A stretch of 64,000 nucleotides of DNA from JAMZMI01 sp049115715 (GTDB lineage: Bacteria; Bacteroidota; Bacteroidia; Cytophagales; Cyclobacteriaceae). The translations under genes were made by a program, and so were the position numbers. Under the pieces are notes generated by a model, which worked only from the letters and a program-made list of their open reading frames with translations, ran no database searches and had not been told where the DNA came from. How positions within the stretch are numbered: position 1 is the stretch's first letter; each line of letters starts with the position of its first letter. Where the stretch lies: contig JAGDZQ010000003.1 in NCBI GenBank assembly GCA_049115715.1, forward strand, positions 186,001 through 250,000. The letters are read 5' to 3'. Shown here one piece after another: positions 17,370 through 26,631 of this stretch.

Positions 17370-18752
17370 TTACTGTGGATTTTGAGATGGCAATAATTTT
17401 AAGATTCTTCCTGGTTCTTCTACACTTACGTAGATATATCCATCAGGCCCCATTTTCACATTTCTAACCCTGGAGTCGAGTTCCTCCAACAGTTTTTCCT
17501 GATAGATTACCTTGTTGCCGTTCAGTTCGAGACGCTCCAGATAGTTAGAGTTAAGCGAACCAATAAGCAAGTTGGATTCCCAACCCGGATAAATCTTACT
17601 GTCTACGAATGCCATACCACATGTTGCAATGGAAGGCACGTAATAGTGGATGGGCTGCTCCATTCCTTCCTTCTCTGTGATTTCAGTAAAATTGGTACCA
17701 TCATAATTGATACCGTACGAAATGATCGGCCATCCGTAGTTGAGCCCCTTGCGAATGATGTTGATCTCATCTCCTCCTTTTGGACCATGCTCACACTCCC
17801 ATATATCTCCAGTAAAAGGATGAATGGCTAATCCTTGAGGATTGCGATGACCGTAGGAATAGATGGAGGCAATTGCTCCTTCTTGATCTACAAATGGATT
17901 GTCTGCCGGCACCCGGCCATCATCATGTAAGCGATGGATCTTACCATTGGTATTGTCAAGAGACTGTGGAAAATCATCACGCTGAGCCTTGTCTCCATTG
18001 GAGAAATAGAGAAATCCTTCCGAATCGAAAACGATTCTGCTGCCATAGTGACGGTTGGTATTATTTGCGTGAGTGCCTTTATAAAGTTCTTCTATATTGG
18101 TAAGTGCACCATCTTCTAACTTTGCCCGAATAATCGCAGTATTTCCACTGCTAGTGTCCTTCACGCTGATGTAAGAATAGGCTATATACAACCATCCATT
18201 TTCTGCATAATTAGGATGAAGTTTGATATCTAGAAGCCCTCCTTGCCCAACTGCCAGTACGGGCGGAATACCATTGATTTCGGTCTTACCCATTGATTTA
18301 GAATACCGAATTAGCGACCCCTTTCGCTCTGAAATTAGTAAATCTCCATCCGGAAGAAACTCCAGACCCCAAGGCACTTCCAAGTCATCCACCACTGTTT
18401 CTAAGCGGTACGGTCTATTCGTACTATCCACGCTGGAAATGTTGTTATCCGAGTAGTCATACTCCTTGATAAATTCGGCTAGACTACTTACCTGTTCTTC
18501 ATTAAGTGATGAACCGAAAGGTGGCATGCCTACACTAAGCTTACCTTTGACAATCGTCCCTTTGATATAATCCAAATCTTTCTCTTTGGTATTTAATACT
18601 TTGAAACGCTGAAGTTGTTTCCCATGACAACTAGAACAAAACATTTCATATGTATCATTTACTGCTATTTTTTTCTCATCGTCCTTCTTTGCACTTTGGC
18701 AGCCAACCAGAAGAATAGCGAGGACTAAAATTGGTAATTGTAGGGTTTTCAT
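17370..18752 (-). CDS. Cytochrome c-fused PQQ-type sugar (aldose/sorbosone) dehydrogenase
   Basis: 460 aa lipoprotein (lipobox LLVGC, Cys18). Residues about 32-95 are a class I cytochrome c domain with heme motif CSSCH at 39-43 and a probable Met ligand in SVGMPPFG. Residues about 110-455 match the soluble-glucose/sorbosone dehydrogenase propeller: VPWGLEFLPDGDLLISER, RHYGSRIVFD, SYGHRNPQGLAIHP, WECEHGPKGGDEIN, NYGWPIISYG. The family oxidises aldoses to lactones with PQQ, passing electrons here through the fused heme to the respiratory chain, in the periplasm. PQQ synthesis genes are not in the window. Neighbours: GH35-like enzyme upstream (gap 28 bases) and lactonase-like propeller downstream. 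The substrate is probably the sugar freed by the GH35 enzyme. Confidence 0.9.
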   Translation of the reverse strand: MKTLQLPILVLAILLVGCQSAKKDDEKKIAVNDTYEMFCSSCHGKQLQRFKVLNTKEKDLDYIKGTIVKGKLSVGMPPFGSSLNEEQVSSLAEFIKEYDYSDNNISSVDSTNRPYRLETVVDDLEVPWGLEFLPDGDLLISERKGSLIRYSKSMGKTEINGIPPVLAVGQGGLLDIKLHPNYAENGWLYIAYSYISVKDTSSGNTAIIRAKLEDGALTNIEELYKGTHANNTNRHYGSRIVFDSEGFLYFSNGDKAQRDDFPQSLDNTNGKIHRLHDDGRVPADNPFVDQEGAIASIYSYGHRNPQGLAIHPFTGDIWECEHGPKGGDEINIIRKGLNYGWPIISYGINYDGTNFTEITEKEGMEQPIHYYVPSIATCGMAFVDSKIYPGWESNLLIGSLNSNYLERLELNGNKVIYQEKLLEELDSRVRNVKMGPDGYIYVSVEEPGRILKLLPSQNPQ

Positions 18753-18780
18753 CTTTAGGTGATCGGTTCGTTTTCTTTAT

Positions 18781-20487
18781 TTAATTGTATTTATAAACAA
18801 TGGCCTTTTGAATGCCTATTCCATCCATAAGCATATAGACGGCTCTACCACGGTTCGTCTCATCTCCTCCCAACCTTCTGCGATTGATCCACCTGCCATT
18901 GTGATATTCATATTCATCCACCGGGCCAATTCCGGCTTTTGTTTCTTCTCCTTCTTTAGGACGGAAACTGATAGTGGCTCGTGTACCGGATATAGTGAAT
19001 TCGTTTTCTCCTGTTTTGATGATCATTCCAAATGCATCATCCACCATGATTTTTCCTCTTCGAGAATAGAGTTCTGCTTTCACATAATAATTTTCCATTT
19101 CAAACTCTTGAGACGGATTATCCAGATCAAGCATAAAACCGACCATTTTGCTTCGGTCTCCCTGATATTTTAGAATTTCTGGTGCCAGGTATTCTGCTAC
19201 GCTGAACATCTCCTTTAGGGGAGGGTTTTCAAGAGGGTCAATGCGATCTACGCCAAAAGGAGCAACTCCCAGAGTATTATAGTGTCCCAGAGCATAAAAC
19301 ATGAATTGAACGTATTTCGGTTTATTCCACCACGTTTCTGGAATGAAAAGCGGGTCGCCTTGGCTGGTGTATTTATCGCACCATTCAATGAAATTGGTGC
19401 CATAAATATCGGGTGCCATAAAATCAACATCCGGGGCTCCTGCTTTCCAAATATCCATCACTCGTGGCACAGGACCTCCACTTGGGAAACCTCCGGGATA
19501 TGGTTCACTCGGGTACTCCAGCCATGCGTTTACAAACATGGGAAGATTGTACACTTCCTTGCCTCTCTTCGTAACTTCATTCATGTAAACAGAATAGTTC
19601 CATGCCATGAAAATCAAATCGGTCCAGGAGCTGGAGCCAAACACCTCGGGCCAGGTTCCAGATTCTTTGTAACCGGTAGCAGCCCAAATCTCCGCCAACT
19701 CAGGAATAAGTGACTCCTTGTTGGATTTTAGGTAGTCCACTAGCTGCTTAGGAACTGAACCATTGAAAGCTTCTTCAGCAGTTAAAGACCGATCTCGGGA
19801 ATCTCCCAAAATACCTACTTCATTTTCTACTTGCACCATAATCACAGTTTGTTCCTTACTGTCTACTTTTTTGATATGACGCATAAACGCGGTGAAAGCT
19901 TTTGCGTCGGCTTCAAGTGCCTCCTTACTGAAAGTAGATACGACTTCTATACTCCCCTCTTTCTTGATTTTCGTTCTTGGAAATCGCTTGTAGTCTTGCT
20001 TTACCCACAAAGGCACATAGCTCGACATGCCGTTTTTCCAGGTACCAAACCATAGTGGAATTAATTTGATGTCTTTTTTTCTTGCTCCTTCAAGCATGGC
20101 ATCTACAACTGAGAAGTCATATTTGCCTTCCTCGGGTTCGATCATTTCCCAGGAAACAACAGCCAATACCGTATTGACATTCAAGTCTTCCATTTGATCC
20201 CAAACGCTTCCAGTGTAAGCCATGTTCTGAGAAGAATAATTCCCAAGAGTGCCTTTGGCTGGTTTATACACTTTGCGAGGAAGTGGGGTTCCTGATGGAT
20301 TCATATCTTCGATACTTCCACTTGCAGAGTTGGACAATTCGCCGGCAAGCATTAAAAATGGTTTTCCATCAACAATGAGCTGCGTTCTTCCATTCTCAGT
20401 TTTCAGATATGGAAGCGTCTGAGCTGTGAGCAAAGTAGTCGAAAGCATAAGACCTATTACTAACGCGCATAATTTGAAGTTCAACAT
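18781..20487 (-). CDS. GH35-like beta-galactosidase with DUF5597 C-terminal domain
   Basis: The ATG at 20487 is chosen because it starts a signal peptide (MLNFKLCALVIGLMLSTTLL) and lies 17 bases after the TRAP DctM stop; longer in-frame starts run into DctM. 568 aa. The TIM-barrel begins with LIVDGKPFLMLAGELSNS and VLAVVSWEMIEPEEGKYDF, as in GH35. The acid/base is Glu223 in QVENEVG, and the nucleophile is probably Glu384 in FIPETWW. Residues after about 440 form the DUF5597 beta domain seen with this subfamily. The expected reaction is removal of terminal beta-galactose from oligosaccharides in the periplasm; an agar- or porphyran-derived substrate is inferred from the neighbouring sulfatase and GH16 genes. 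Confidence 0.87.
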   Translation of the reverse strand: MLNFKLCALVIGLMLSTTLLTAQTLPYLKTENGRTQLIVDGKPFLMLAGELSNSASGSIEDMNPSGTPLPRKVYKPAKGTLGNYSSQNMAYTGSVWDQMEDLNVNTVLAVVSWEMIEPEEGKYDFSVVDAMLEGARKKDIKLIPLWFGTWKNGMSSYVPLWVKQDYKRFPRTKIKKEGSIEVVSTFSKEALEADAKAFTAFMRHIKKVDSKEQTVIMVQVENEVGILGDSRDRSLTAEEAFNGSVPKQLVDYLKSNKESLIPELAEIWAATGYKESGTWPEVFGSSSWTDLIFMAWNYSVYMNEVTKRGKEVYNLPMFVNAWLEYPSEPYPGGFPSGGPVPRVMDIWKAGAPDVDFMAPDIYGTNFIEWCDKYTSQGDPLFIPETWWNKPKYVQFMFYALGHYNTLGVAPFGVDRIDPLENPPLKEMFSVAEYLAPEILKYQGDRSKMVGFMLDLDNPSQEFEMENYYVKAELYSRRGKIMVDDAFGMIIKTGENEFTISGTRATISFRPKEGEETKAGIGPVDEYEYHNGRWINRRRLGGDETNRGRAVYMLMDGIGIQKAIVYKYN

Positions 20488-20504
20488 TTGAGGTAATGGG
20501 TTAA

Positions 20505-21779
20505 TTATTTTGAAAAAAGATTGGGTAAAAACAGAGATATCTCGGGAAACAGGGTAACCAAAATCAACACAACTATCGAAACTCCAAGAAAGGGAAGGCT
20601 TGACTTGCTGACTTTCGCTATCGACACCTTGCCAATACTTGAGGATACAAAAAGGCATACTCCAATCGGTGGAGTCGTTAATCCTATCATCAAATTAAGA
20701 ACTGCAATTACTGCAAAATGAACAGGGTCAACTTCTACTGCTTCAGTTACTTTCAGCAGAATAGGGAACAGCACCATTAAAGCCGCTATCGTCTCCATAA
20801 ATGTCCCTACGAAAATCAGAAGTACATTTATAATCAGCAAAACCAAATACTTGTTCTGCGTAAAATCAAGAATGCTCCCCGCAATTTCCTGTGGTAATCT
20901 CTCCGTAAGCAGTATCCATCCGAAAAGGTTGGCAAAGCCAATCAAGACCATGAGAGAAGCGGAGGTTTTCATGGAGTCCAGCGTGACTTTCAGCACGTTC
21001 TTAAAATTCAACTTACGATAGACAAATACGCCAATCAACAACGCATAAAGTACGGCGATGACGGATGCTTCTGTAGGGGTAAAAACACCTCCAATAATTC
21101 CAAAAAGAATAATGAAGGTCATCAGTAATGACCAAAAGGTATCGATAAATCCTTTAGCTATTTGCCCAATCGAGCTCTTAGGATGCTTGGGATAATTTCT
21201 TACTCGCGAAATGTAATAAGCCACTGCCATCATTCCCAGACCCAACATAAAGCCAGGAATTGCACCAGCTAGAAAGAGTTTTCCCACTGACAAACCACTA
21301 AGAGTCGCCGCTATAATCATAGGCACACTGGGTGGGATAATTGGCCCCACAGTAGATGAGGAAGCTGTTACCGCGCAGGAGAAGCCCGCGTCATATCCTT
21401 CTTTCTTCATGGCGGGAATCATGACCGCTCCTATACTGGCTGTATCTGACACAGCCGTTCCGGAAATGCCCGCAAAAAGCATTGATGAGCCAATATTCGC
21501 CAGAGATAGTCCTCCTCGAATATGCCCGAGTAGGTGATTACAAAATCCAATGATCTTTTCTGTAAGTCCCCCCTTGTTCATAAGGTTTCCTGCCAAAATA
21601 AATCCTGGTATACTTAGCAACACGAAAACGTCTATGCCGGTATACATTTTGGCTGGAAGAATAATCAGCGGAATACCTTTTACCAGCACATAAGCCAGAC
21701 ACGACAACCCCAGCGAAAACGCAATTGGGAATCTCAGGAAAAGACAAAGAAGGAAAACGACTATTAAAATTGCGATCAT
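20505..21779 (-). CDS. dctM: TRAP transporter large permease DctM
   Basis: 424 aa, the usual DctM length, with about 12 membrane segments. Recognisable family text: PIAFSLGLSCLAYVLV, LSIPGFILAGNLMNKGGLTEKI, GGLSLANIGSSMLFAGISGT (with the AVSDTASIGAVMIPAM segment), and NLMIGLTTPPIGVCLFV near the C-terminus. It is the large membrane subunit that carries out sodium-driven uptake of organic or sugar acids. Its start overlaps the DctQ stop (ATGA). The enzyme genes that follow suggest a sugar acid or lactone-derived acid as cargo. Confidence 0.95.
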   Translation of the reverse strand: MIAILIVVFLLCLFLRFPIAFSLGLSCLAYVLVKGIPLIILPAKMYTGIDVFVLLSIPGFILAGNLMNKGGLTEKIIGFCNHLLGHIRGGLSLANIGSSMLFAGISGTAVSDTASIGAVMIPAMKKEGYDAGFSCAVTASSSTVGPIIPPSVPMIIAATLSGLSVGKLFLAGAIPGFMLGLGMMAVAYYISRVRNYPKHPKSSIGQIAKGFIDTFWSLLMTFIILFGIIGGVFTPTEASVIAVLYALLIGVFVYRKLNFKNVLKVTLDSMKTSASLMVLIGFANLFGWILLTERLPQEIAGSILDFTQNKYLVLLIINVLLIFVGTFMETIAALMVLFPILLKVTEAVEVDPVHFAVIAVLNLMIGLTTPPIGVCLFVSSSIGKVSIAKVSKSSLPFLGVSIVVLILVTLFPEISLFLPNLFSK

Positions 21780-22237
21780 TTGATTTCGTTGATTTTGTCA
21801 ATGATCTCATGAATGGAATAGATGGCAATCGTCACTGACATCACCAGAACGCTTCCAAAAATCCAAGCCATTGATATACCGATGCTTGGGGATTTTTCAG
21901 GAATGCCAAGTTGTACGTATTGAATAGCGAATATGCCCATGATAAGAAATAAAAGAGACACTATTCCAGGAACAAGCACATCGATCGTTTTCTGGACAGA
22001 CGGTTTCATTCTTTCATAGAATAGATCTAAGAATACGTACTCATTGTCTTTCACAGCAAGCCCCGCAGCAAAACTCATCGCATAGACAAAGAACAGCCTT
22101 GAGGCTTCCTCTGTCCAGGATGGTGCACTAGGAAGGAACAGACGGGCATAAATCTGGAAGAGAATGGATCCAATAAACGCTACAGTACTCAAGAGTGTAC
22201 CTGCTTCCAGTGTTTTACTTAGTATTCTCATTTCCAA
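21776..22237 (-). CDS. dctQ: TRAP transporter small permease DctQ
   Basis: 153 aa with four predicted membrane helices (STVAFIGSILFQIYARLF, LFFVYAMSFAAGLAV, VLVPGIVSLLFLIMGIFAI, MAWIFGSVLVMSVTIAIY) and the family motif WTEEASRLFFVYA. It is the small membrane subunit that pairs with DctM. Its start overlaps the last 10 bases of the DctP gene and its stop overlaps the DctM start, showing translational coupling. Confidence 0.93.
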   Translation of the reverse strand: MEMRILSKTLEAGTLLSTVAFIGSILFQIYARLFLPSAPSWTEEASRLFFVYAMSFAAGLAVKDNEYVFLDLFYERMKPSVQKTIDVLVPGIVSLLFLIMGIFAIQYVQLGIPEKSPSIGISMAWIFGSVLVMSVTIAIYSIHEIIDKINEIK

Positions 22238-23217
22238 TCTTTTTTCATTTCTATGATCTCCATATATATCTCCTGCATTTCTGGTGACAGACCATTAAAA
22301 ATGGCTTCTTTACTCCTTAGGGCAAAAGCTTCCTTGTCTACTTCAATGAATTCCATTCCCTTGGCTTCAAGCTTTTCTCTTACTGTAGCCTGCTCTTCTT
22401 CATAGGTTTTATTAGCATAAATTTGCATGTCTCTGGCGCATTCGTCAAATATCTTTTTGAGATCGTCGGGAAAGGCCTGATACTGCGCCTCCCCTATAAC
22501 TGGGTATGTCCAACTCACCACATGGGCTGTAAGATTCACATAGTCTTGCACTTCAGCAAAACCAGCGGCATTGATTAAGGCCAATGGATTCTCTTGAGCA
22601 TCAACCGTTCCTTGTTGTATCGAAGTGAAAACTTCTGAAAAAGCCATGGGGGTTGGTTTTGCACCACAAGCTTCCCATGCGGTGACAAAAGACGGGATGT
22701 TTGGTACTCTTAGAAGCATTCCATTCAAATCATCGGGATGCTTGATCGGTCGGTTGGAAGTCAAATGCCTAGCACCCGCCGGAAGATAGCCAACGACTCT
22801 CAACCCGGTTTTTTCCTTTATCTCTTTTTCGATCCTTATGCCGACATGACTGCTAACCAAATGCCTCATATCCTCAGTATCACGCAATAAAAATGGCATT
22901 TCGCAAAAAGCGGCAATCTCAATCCAGTTGTTGAGCATAGCACTGGTAGAAGTCATATCAATCACACCTGCTTGGATAAGACGAATCGCCTCAACTTCCT
23001 TAGCAAGTTGCTCAGAGTGGTAGTTTTCCAGAACAATCCGACCATCCGATCTTTCTTCCAGTATTTCTGAAAAGTATTCAAAAGACTTGTACCAGGAGTG
23101 GCTTTCGTTGACCAGAAGACTAGCTCGAAGAAGAAACTCGGGTTCTTTCGATGACTTATGACAACCTGAAATAAGAATCAATCCAAAGAGCAGTGCAATC
23201 GTATGCTTCAAAATCAT
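22228..23217 (-). CDS. dctP: TRAP transporter solute-binding lipoprotein DctP
   Basis: The ATG at 23217 gives 329 aa with a leader and lipobox (LILISGC, Cys19) at normal distance; an in-frame ATG at 23271 would add 18 residues before the leader. DctP family features: the EILEERSDGRIVLENYHSEQ segment, IRLIQAGVIDMTSTSA, the substrate-carboxylate-binding Arg region GMLLRVPNIPSFVTAWEACG, PMAFSEVFTSIQQGTVDAQENPL. It binds the substrate (usually an organic or sugar acid) and delivers it to DctQM. As first gene of the transporter set it probably follows the operon promoter in the gap before 23374. Confidence 0.93.
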   Translation of the reverse strand: MILKHTIALLFGLILISGCHKSSKEPEFLLRASLLVNESHSWYKSFEYFSEILEERSDGRIVLENYHSEQLAKEVEAIRLIQAGVIDMTSTSAMLNNWIEIAAFCEMPFLLRDTEDMRHLVSSHVGIRIEKEIKEKTGLRVVGYLPAGARHLTSNRPIKHPDDLNGMLLRVPNIPSFVTAWEACGAKPTPMAFSEVFTSIQQGTVDAQENPLALINAAGFAEVQDYVNLTAHVVSWTYPVIGEAQYQAFPDDLKKIFDECARDMQIYANKTYEEEQATVREKLEAKGMEFIEVDKEAFALRSKEAIFNGLSPEMQEIYMEIIEMKKDWK

Positions 23218-23373
23218 TCCTCTAAAGAAAGAGAATCGCATTAACTTCTGTTGCTTCATAACACTAGACAATACCTTTACATACCCTCAATATTTCGGAA
23301 AAAGCACCTTTGGTAATTACATCGATTATCTTCTTTGATGACCTTGAATGATCTCCGAAAATAAAAAAAGGAA

Positions 23374-24270
23374 TCACTTAACGGGATCAATCATACCTTC
23401 AGCCACAGCCCATTCATAAAAACGATCCAACCAATTGTCCACTTCTAATCCTCGCTTACTTGAAGCAAAACCATGCCCTCCTTCAGCGTACATATGCAGG
23501 GCCGTTTTGACACCAGCGGAATGAAAGATGTCGAATATTCCTGTGAATACAGTCGCTCCAATCAATTGATCATCTGCTGCTGCAACAAATAAGGTAGGCG
23601 GAGTATCCGCATCTGGTTTCGGATCGATGAGGTCTGTTCCGGGGTATACTGGCACGAAAAAATTAGGCCTGTTTTTCTCTTCCGATTCATTCACAACACC
23701 AAAGGTGATCACTCCTCCGGCAGAGAACCCCATGAAACCAATCTTGTCAGGACTTACGCCCAATTCGGCGGCATTAGTCCTCACATATTCTACTGCAGCA
23801 AGCCCGTCTTCTACGGAATATGGCAATACTTCCTTTGTGATTCTTATTCTTTCTTCATTGCTTCTTTTCAAAATATCAAGAAGATCCCGAACACCGTCTT
23901 TTCCAGTTGGCACAAGCCTGTATTTTAAGACAAAGACCGTAATTCCATTATCATTTAGCCATTTCGCCAGACTGTATCCTTCATTCTCAATTGAAAGGGC
24001 GTACATCCCGCCTCCAGGAGCAATTATCACTGATGTGCCGTTCCGTTTTTCGGAGGAGGGTTTGTAAACCAAAAGCGTTGGTTTTGACACGTTGTTTGCA
24101 GCGGTACTGTTCCATATCTTAGAAAAGTATTCGTTTTCTTCATTTTCCCACACCACGTTTTCAGCTGCTCTATATGGCAATTCAACTACTTCTTGCGCTT
24201 GACATGCAAACCCTATGAGTATCGAAAACAAGGTTAAATTTCTTCTTAATGACGTGCGATTTAGTTTCAT
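23374..24270 (-). CDS. Alpha/beta-hydrolase (carbohydrate esterase/lipase-like), exported
   Basis: 298 aa, signal peptide ending near CQAQ. It has an alpha/beta-hydrolase fold with an oxyanion region APGGGMYALS (85-93), nucleophile Ser183 in GFSAGG, an acidic residue in AADDQ (Asp233/234) and His266 in EGGHGF. This BD-FAE/acetyl-esterase-like type removes acetyl or other acyl groups from sugars. It lies 156 bases upstream of the TRAP operon in the same direction, so it may share its regulation and remove esters from oligosaccharides before further processing. Confidence 0.87.
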   Translation of the reverse strand: MKLNRTSLRRNLTLFSILIGFACQAQEVVELPYRAAENVVWENEENEYFSKIWNSTAANNVSKPTLLVYKPSSEKRNGTSVIIAPGGGMYALSIENEGYSLAKWLNDNGITVFVLKYRLVPTGKDGVRDLLDILKRSNEERIRITKEVLPYSVEDGLAAVEYVRTNAAELGVSPDKIGFMGFSAGGVITFGVVNESEEKNRPNFFVPVYPGTDLIDPKPDADTPPTLFVAAADDQLIGATVFTGIFDIFHSAGVKTALHMYAEGGHGFASSKRGLEVDNWLDRFYEWAVAEGMIDPVK

Positions 24271-24499
24271 TTTTTCATCTTATAATGATTTGTAAAAATT
24301 TAGCTCCTAGCGGATTTTGGTTCAAATAGAGATAAGCACAAAATAGGACTTTTTAGGTAAACACAATAGTGAGGTTATATGCGACTGTATAATTACGTTT
24401 TATACAATTTATTAAAAATAAATCAACGTCAAACAAATCCGGATCAGATCGCCTACAATATAATCTCTACTAGAAGTGAGAGACTACTTCACCTTTTGG

Positions 24500-25546
24500 T
24501 TAGTAGCTCTTGACTGATTGCTTAGCAAAAGCAATAAAGATGAGTGTGATGGCAAATAGCAGTCCGGCTTCCCAGCCGATAAAGATTGTTCCAATAGCAT
24601 AAATCAACGACCACCATAGTATATGAAAAAGCGACCCAGCCAGGTACTTAATCGAAATCATGAATACCGGATCCTTGAATATTGGCAAAAACCGGCTTAG
24701 CAGAAGCATCGGGGGAAAATTAAAAATGGAGAGAAATCCAATTATCAACTTCGCAAACCAGCTATGTTTCCTCGCTGGGCGTACTTCACATTCATCACCA
24801 TCTCCCATCTTCTTAAGGTCGTCAAATGAAAGGTTTTCATGCTTGGGCTGAAAAATGTAATCTCTCTTGGTCTCGTATGTGTCACTATTCTCTGCCAAGA
24901 TCAAAGTACGCTTCATTCCATCAGCTAAGTCTTGCTTGAACTTGTTGTATGCTTTCTGCTTGTGCTCCGTATAGAGTTCTCGATAATCATCTCCGTCGAT
25001 TGCTTCACCAAATTTGATTTTGACTTTGGCGAACGGCCATCTGTGCGAAAAATAGTTGATGCCCGTAGGAATGATATACAGTTTTAAGCTCGGATCAAGC
25101 GCTTCTCTTGCATCCAGTGCAAGTCTGGATGTCCCTTTAGAAATAGCGCGCAGGTAATACTCATTGCCATGGTTGCCTTCAGGGAAAATCAAAATCGCTT
25201 TTCCTTGAGTCAGAATTTCGAAGCATGTATCAAATACCTGATCGTTTTGAGACAGGTTTTTGATCCCATCTCTTAACCTGTATATAGGCATCATATGAAG
25301 TGACTTCAAAACAGAAATCACCCAGGGCTTTTTGAAAATATCAGCTCGGGTTAAAAAATGAACCGGACGCCTCGTGTAAACGCCCAGTATGAGTGCGTCC
25401 ATAAAAGCTCCTTGATGATTCGGAGCGAAGATTACTGCTCCATCTTTAGGGATATTTTCTTCTCCGAATAATTTTACTCCTCCAAAAAAAAGCTTCAATC
25501 CGATCCATGAAGCATATTTTACAAAAAGATAAAAAGGGTGAGCCAT
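24500..25546 (-). CDS. Lysophospholipid acyltransferase (PlsC-like) with C-terminal membrane segments
   Basis: 348 aa. PlsC/LPLAT motifs: block I NHQGAFMD (His44, Asp50), block II-like RADIFKKPW and MMPIYRLRDG, and block III FPEGNHG at 121-127. Residues about 260-345 form two or more membrane helices. The enzyme transfers acyl chains to lysophospholipid-type acceptors at the inner membrane, in phospholipid synthesis or remodelling. Its start codon overlaps the stop of the BASS symporter gene by one base (TAATG), so the two are co-translated. Confidence 0.9.
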   Translation of the reverse strand: MAHPFYLFVKYASWIGLKLFFGGVKLFGEENIPKDGAVIFAPNHQGAFMDALILGVYTRRPVHFLTRADIFKKPWVISVLKSLHMMPIYRLRDGIKNLSQNDQVFDTCFEILTQGKAILIFPEGNHGNEYYLRAISKGTSRLALDAREALDPSLKLYIIPTGINYFSHRWPFAKVKIKFGEAIDGDDYRELYTEHKQKAYNKFKQDLADGMKRTLILAENSDTYETKRDYIFQPKHENLSFDDLKKMGDGDECEVRPARKHSWFAKLIIGFLSIFNFPPMLLLSRFLPIFKDPVFMISIKYLAGSLFHILWWSLIYAIGTIFIGWEAGLLFAITLIFIAFAKQSVKSY

Positions 25547-26448
25547 TAAGCACTTATTACTTTATTCTTCCAAAAATAAGAAACTGTAAGGCCAGCAATA
25601 ATGTGCCAGATTCCCCACCATGCTGCCACGATGGCCATTCCTCCCAGTCCTTTAAAAAACGCAAATATAAGGAGTAATCCCAGTCCTGAATTTTGAATCC
25701 CGGTCTCTATGGCTAGCGTTCTCCTATCCGCAGTTGGAAGACGGAAAATTCTACCTATTTGATAGCCAGATACAAATGCTACTGCATTGTGAACAAACAC
25801 AAGTAAAACAACCAAATAGATGTAATGGATGAAAATATCAAAATTGGCTGAGAAGGCTAAGATTACGATGGCGGCAAATATCAAAATAGACGCGTAATGC
25901 ATATACGGGTGCAACTTGACGGTGGTACTAGGATACTTATATCTTATAAACATCCCCAAGACAATCGGTATTCCCAGAATAATCAAAATGGTCTGAAAAA
26001 CATCTCCAATATTTAAATTGACTTCCGTCAGCAGCTCAGCTGTGGGAGGGTAATTACTCGCCCAAAAGGAAAGGTTAAATGGTGTCATGAAGATTGCCAG
26101 CACACTCGAAATAGCCGTTAAGCTTACTGAAAGTGCGATGTTTCCCTTAGAAGTAGCAGAGAAGAAGTTGGAAATGTTACCTCCGGGACAAGCTGCCACC
26201 ATCATCATGCCCAAGGCAAAAGTAGGGTGTGGCTCAATCACCCAAATAAGCACAAATGTCAATACCGGCAAAACGATAAACTGCGAAAGTATCCCTGCAA
26301 TCGCTCCAACAGGATTGGACAAAATCAACTTGAAATCAGAAAGCTTGAGTTGCATGGCCACACCAAACATGATGAAAGCCAAGCTGAGGTTCAGAATAAA
26401 AATATTCTGATCATTGAAGTTAAGGGTGATACTGTCTATCGAATCCAT
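25546..26448 (-). CDS. Bile acid:sodium symporter (BASS) family transporter
   Basis: 300 aa from the ATG at 26448 (an earlier in-frame ATG at 26520 adds 24 polar residues). It is highly hydrophobic with about 9-10 membrane helices. BASS-family signatures are MFGVAMQLKLSDFKLI, MMMVAACPGGNISNFFSATSKGN (sodium-binding region) and LAIETGIQNSGLGLLLI (the conserved E-x-G-x-QN). It carries out sodium-driven import of an organic anion; bacterial members move pantoate, pyruvate, sulfonates or bile-acid-like compounds, and the substrate here cannot be assigned. It is coupled to the downstream acyltransferase. Confidence 0.92.
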   Translation of the reverse strand: MDSIDSITLNFNDQNIFILNLSLAFIMFGVAMQLKLSDFKLILSNPVGAIAGILSQFIVLPVLTFVLIWVIEPHPTFALGMMMVAACPGGNISNFFSATSKGNIALSVSLTAISSVLAIFMTPFNLSFWASNYPPTAELLTEVNLNIGDVFQTILIILGIPIVLGMFIRYKYPSTTVKLHPYMHYASILIFAAIVILAFSANFDIFIHYIYLVVLLVFVHNAVAFVSGYQIGRIFRLPTADRRTLAIETGIQNSGLGLLLIFAFFKGLGGMAIVAAWWGIWHIIAGLTVSYFWKNKVISA

Positions 26449-26554
26449 AGTAGAAATCCGAAAGATAATGATTTCGAAAATATTTGATCGGTTTTGCTCC
26501 TTAAAGGGTATAGATATCAAAAAGTATATTGCGTCATTTGAGCGGGCATGATAT

Positions 26555-26565
26555 CGTTAAGTTAA
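26555..26565. repeat. Dispersed intergenic element, copy with TTAACTTAACG core
   Basis: CGTTAAGTTAA at 26555-26565 is preceded by CATTTGAGCGGGCA at 26535-26548. The same two blocks occur in reverse at 35606-35616 and in the nearby TGCCCGCTCAAAATG, so this is a shortened copy of the element at 35493-35660. Confidence 0.45.
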
Positions 26566-26586
26566 GCTGCGAGCGGCTTTAAGGTA

Positions 26587-26610
26587 CGACACCCATTCTC
26601 ATGGATGTCG
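26587..26610 (-). terminator. Terminator hairpin after the DUF4097 genes
   Basis: CGACACCCA at 26587-26595 pairs with TGGATGTCG at 26602-26610 (one wobble), with a six-base loop, 22 bases after the stop of the last gene of the sigma-factor operon. Confidence 0.45.
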
Positions 26611-26631
26611 CTCTTGATTTAATCACATTGT

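Noticed and set aside
19282..19713. 143-codon plus-strand frame
   Set aside because: Antisense to the GH35-like gene, which has clear catalytic motifs.
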